From Lytechinus pictus (lineage: Eukaryota > Echinodermata > Echinoidea > Temnopleuroida > Toxopneustidae), in contig NC_087261.1 in the NCBI RefSeq assembly GCF_037042905.1, positions 26,559,817 through 26,623,816 of the forward strand: a stretch of DNA of 64,000 bases, given 5' to 3'. The position numbers and the translations under genes were made by a program. Under the pieces are notes generated by a model. It did not search any database and was not told the DNA's origin. It saw only the letters and a list, made by a program, of their open reading frames with translations. Shown one piece after another: positions 63,507-64,000 of the stretch. How positions within the stretch are numbered: the stretch's first letter is position 1; each line of letters opens with the position of its first letter.

Positions 63507-64000
63507 GGCTCTAGGTTTTGATGTTGGTTTTTTTTATTATAAATTTCTTTGCCTGGAAGAAAAAGGGAATGTTTAATTACATCATTTATTACAGGATGTT
63601 AGGCTGGAAGAGGATTACATTTTTTTGTTGTTCTGTTTTCTTTTTAATAAACTGGTCTGGTCAAATTAAGTATGTGTTATCACAAGGGTTTTATAGTTTG
63701 GAAAATGCTGGGGTCTAAGTTTTAAGATTAATGTTTCGCTTAATTTGTATTTTTAAGAGAACTGGGGGAAGGGTAAAGACAACACACTAAGCCCAAGCAT
63801 TTTAAGGACGTTCCACAGTTATGTTTGTGCGCATTATGATCTGCGCATAGTTTACCTCTGCGCGCTGACGTCACAATGGGTGAACAGGTGATTAATTAGC
63901 TCTGGGTATGAGCTGATTTTTCTCATCATCTGCACCTAACGGCAGATCCGATTCGTTATCTTATGAAGCTAAAAAATGGAATTATTCCATGGACCATTTA
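63507..64000. other. Intergenic, nothing recognised
   Basis: No domain-bearing ORF or clear repeat. The 66-codon plus-strand ORF at 63518-63718 is hydrophobic and T-rich, and I do not support it. Confidence 0.5.

Overview
This is a window of animal nuclear DNA: AT-rich, mostly non-coding, with spliced genes (GT-AG introns), microsatellites and many classes of transposable element. The best organism guess is a marine invertebrate deuterostome, most likely an echinoderm. That is inference from sequence idiom (many AGATCTAG, TAGGCCTA and TACATGTA motifs, a recurring AAGGTCAAAGGTCATTT repeat) and from the element mix (Polinton/adintovirus-like, BEL/Pao, Ty3, CR1/L2-like LINE tails, many MITEs). 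No bacterial feature, rRNA or tRNA gene was found.

Layout. 1-14.6 kb: intergenic DNA with MITEs, hairpins, a run of five triplet-loop hairpins (2371-2469), a TIR element containing internal tandem repeats (10960-11896) and a LINE remnant. 14.64-21.08 kb: the one clearly intact host gene, six coding exons on the plus strand for a 493-residue TPR-like protein that I recognise as a homologue of human C8orf76. 22.4-23.0 kb: direct repeats. 23.3-35.6 kb: a decayed Polinton/adintovirus-like element on the minus strand (protein-primed DNA polymerase B, a small membrane protein, an A32/FtsK-like packaging ATPase, a small basic/hydrophobic protein). Its polymerase 5' region has been amplified into a tandem array of eight copies, against two copies of the catalytic core. 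No capsid, protease or integrase gene was recognised. 37.2-38.8 kb: a Myb/SANT-like gene with a duplicated exon. 40.5-41.6 kb: a broken BEN-domain gene. 41.8-50.0 kb: three TatD-nuclease-like fragments alternating with two BEL/Pao gag fragments and a collapsed Ty3 pol. 50.0-52.0 kb: an intron-containing Mutator-like transposase with one frameshift and an abnormal C-terminus. 52.9-53.3 kb: an orphan ORF. 53.4-64 kb: MITEs, a LINE tail, one probable signal-peptide first exon (58782-58934), a TTAA-flanked MITE, a 16-bp-core minisatellite, and a satellite that changes period from about 49 to about 125 bp around one core.

The genes do not form one pathway. The host C8orf76-like gene and perhaps the Myb/SANT gene and the signal-peptide exon are candidates for function; the rest records transposon invasion, nesting and decay. 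The strongest observations are the polymerase-fragment array, and a TTAA MITE inside it whose empty sister sites and deletion scar are present in the same window.
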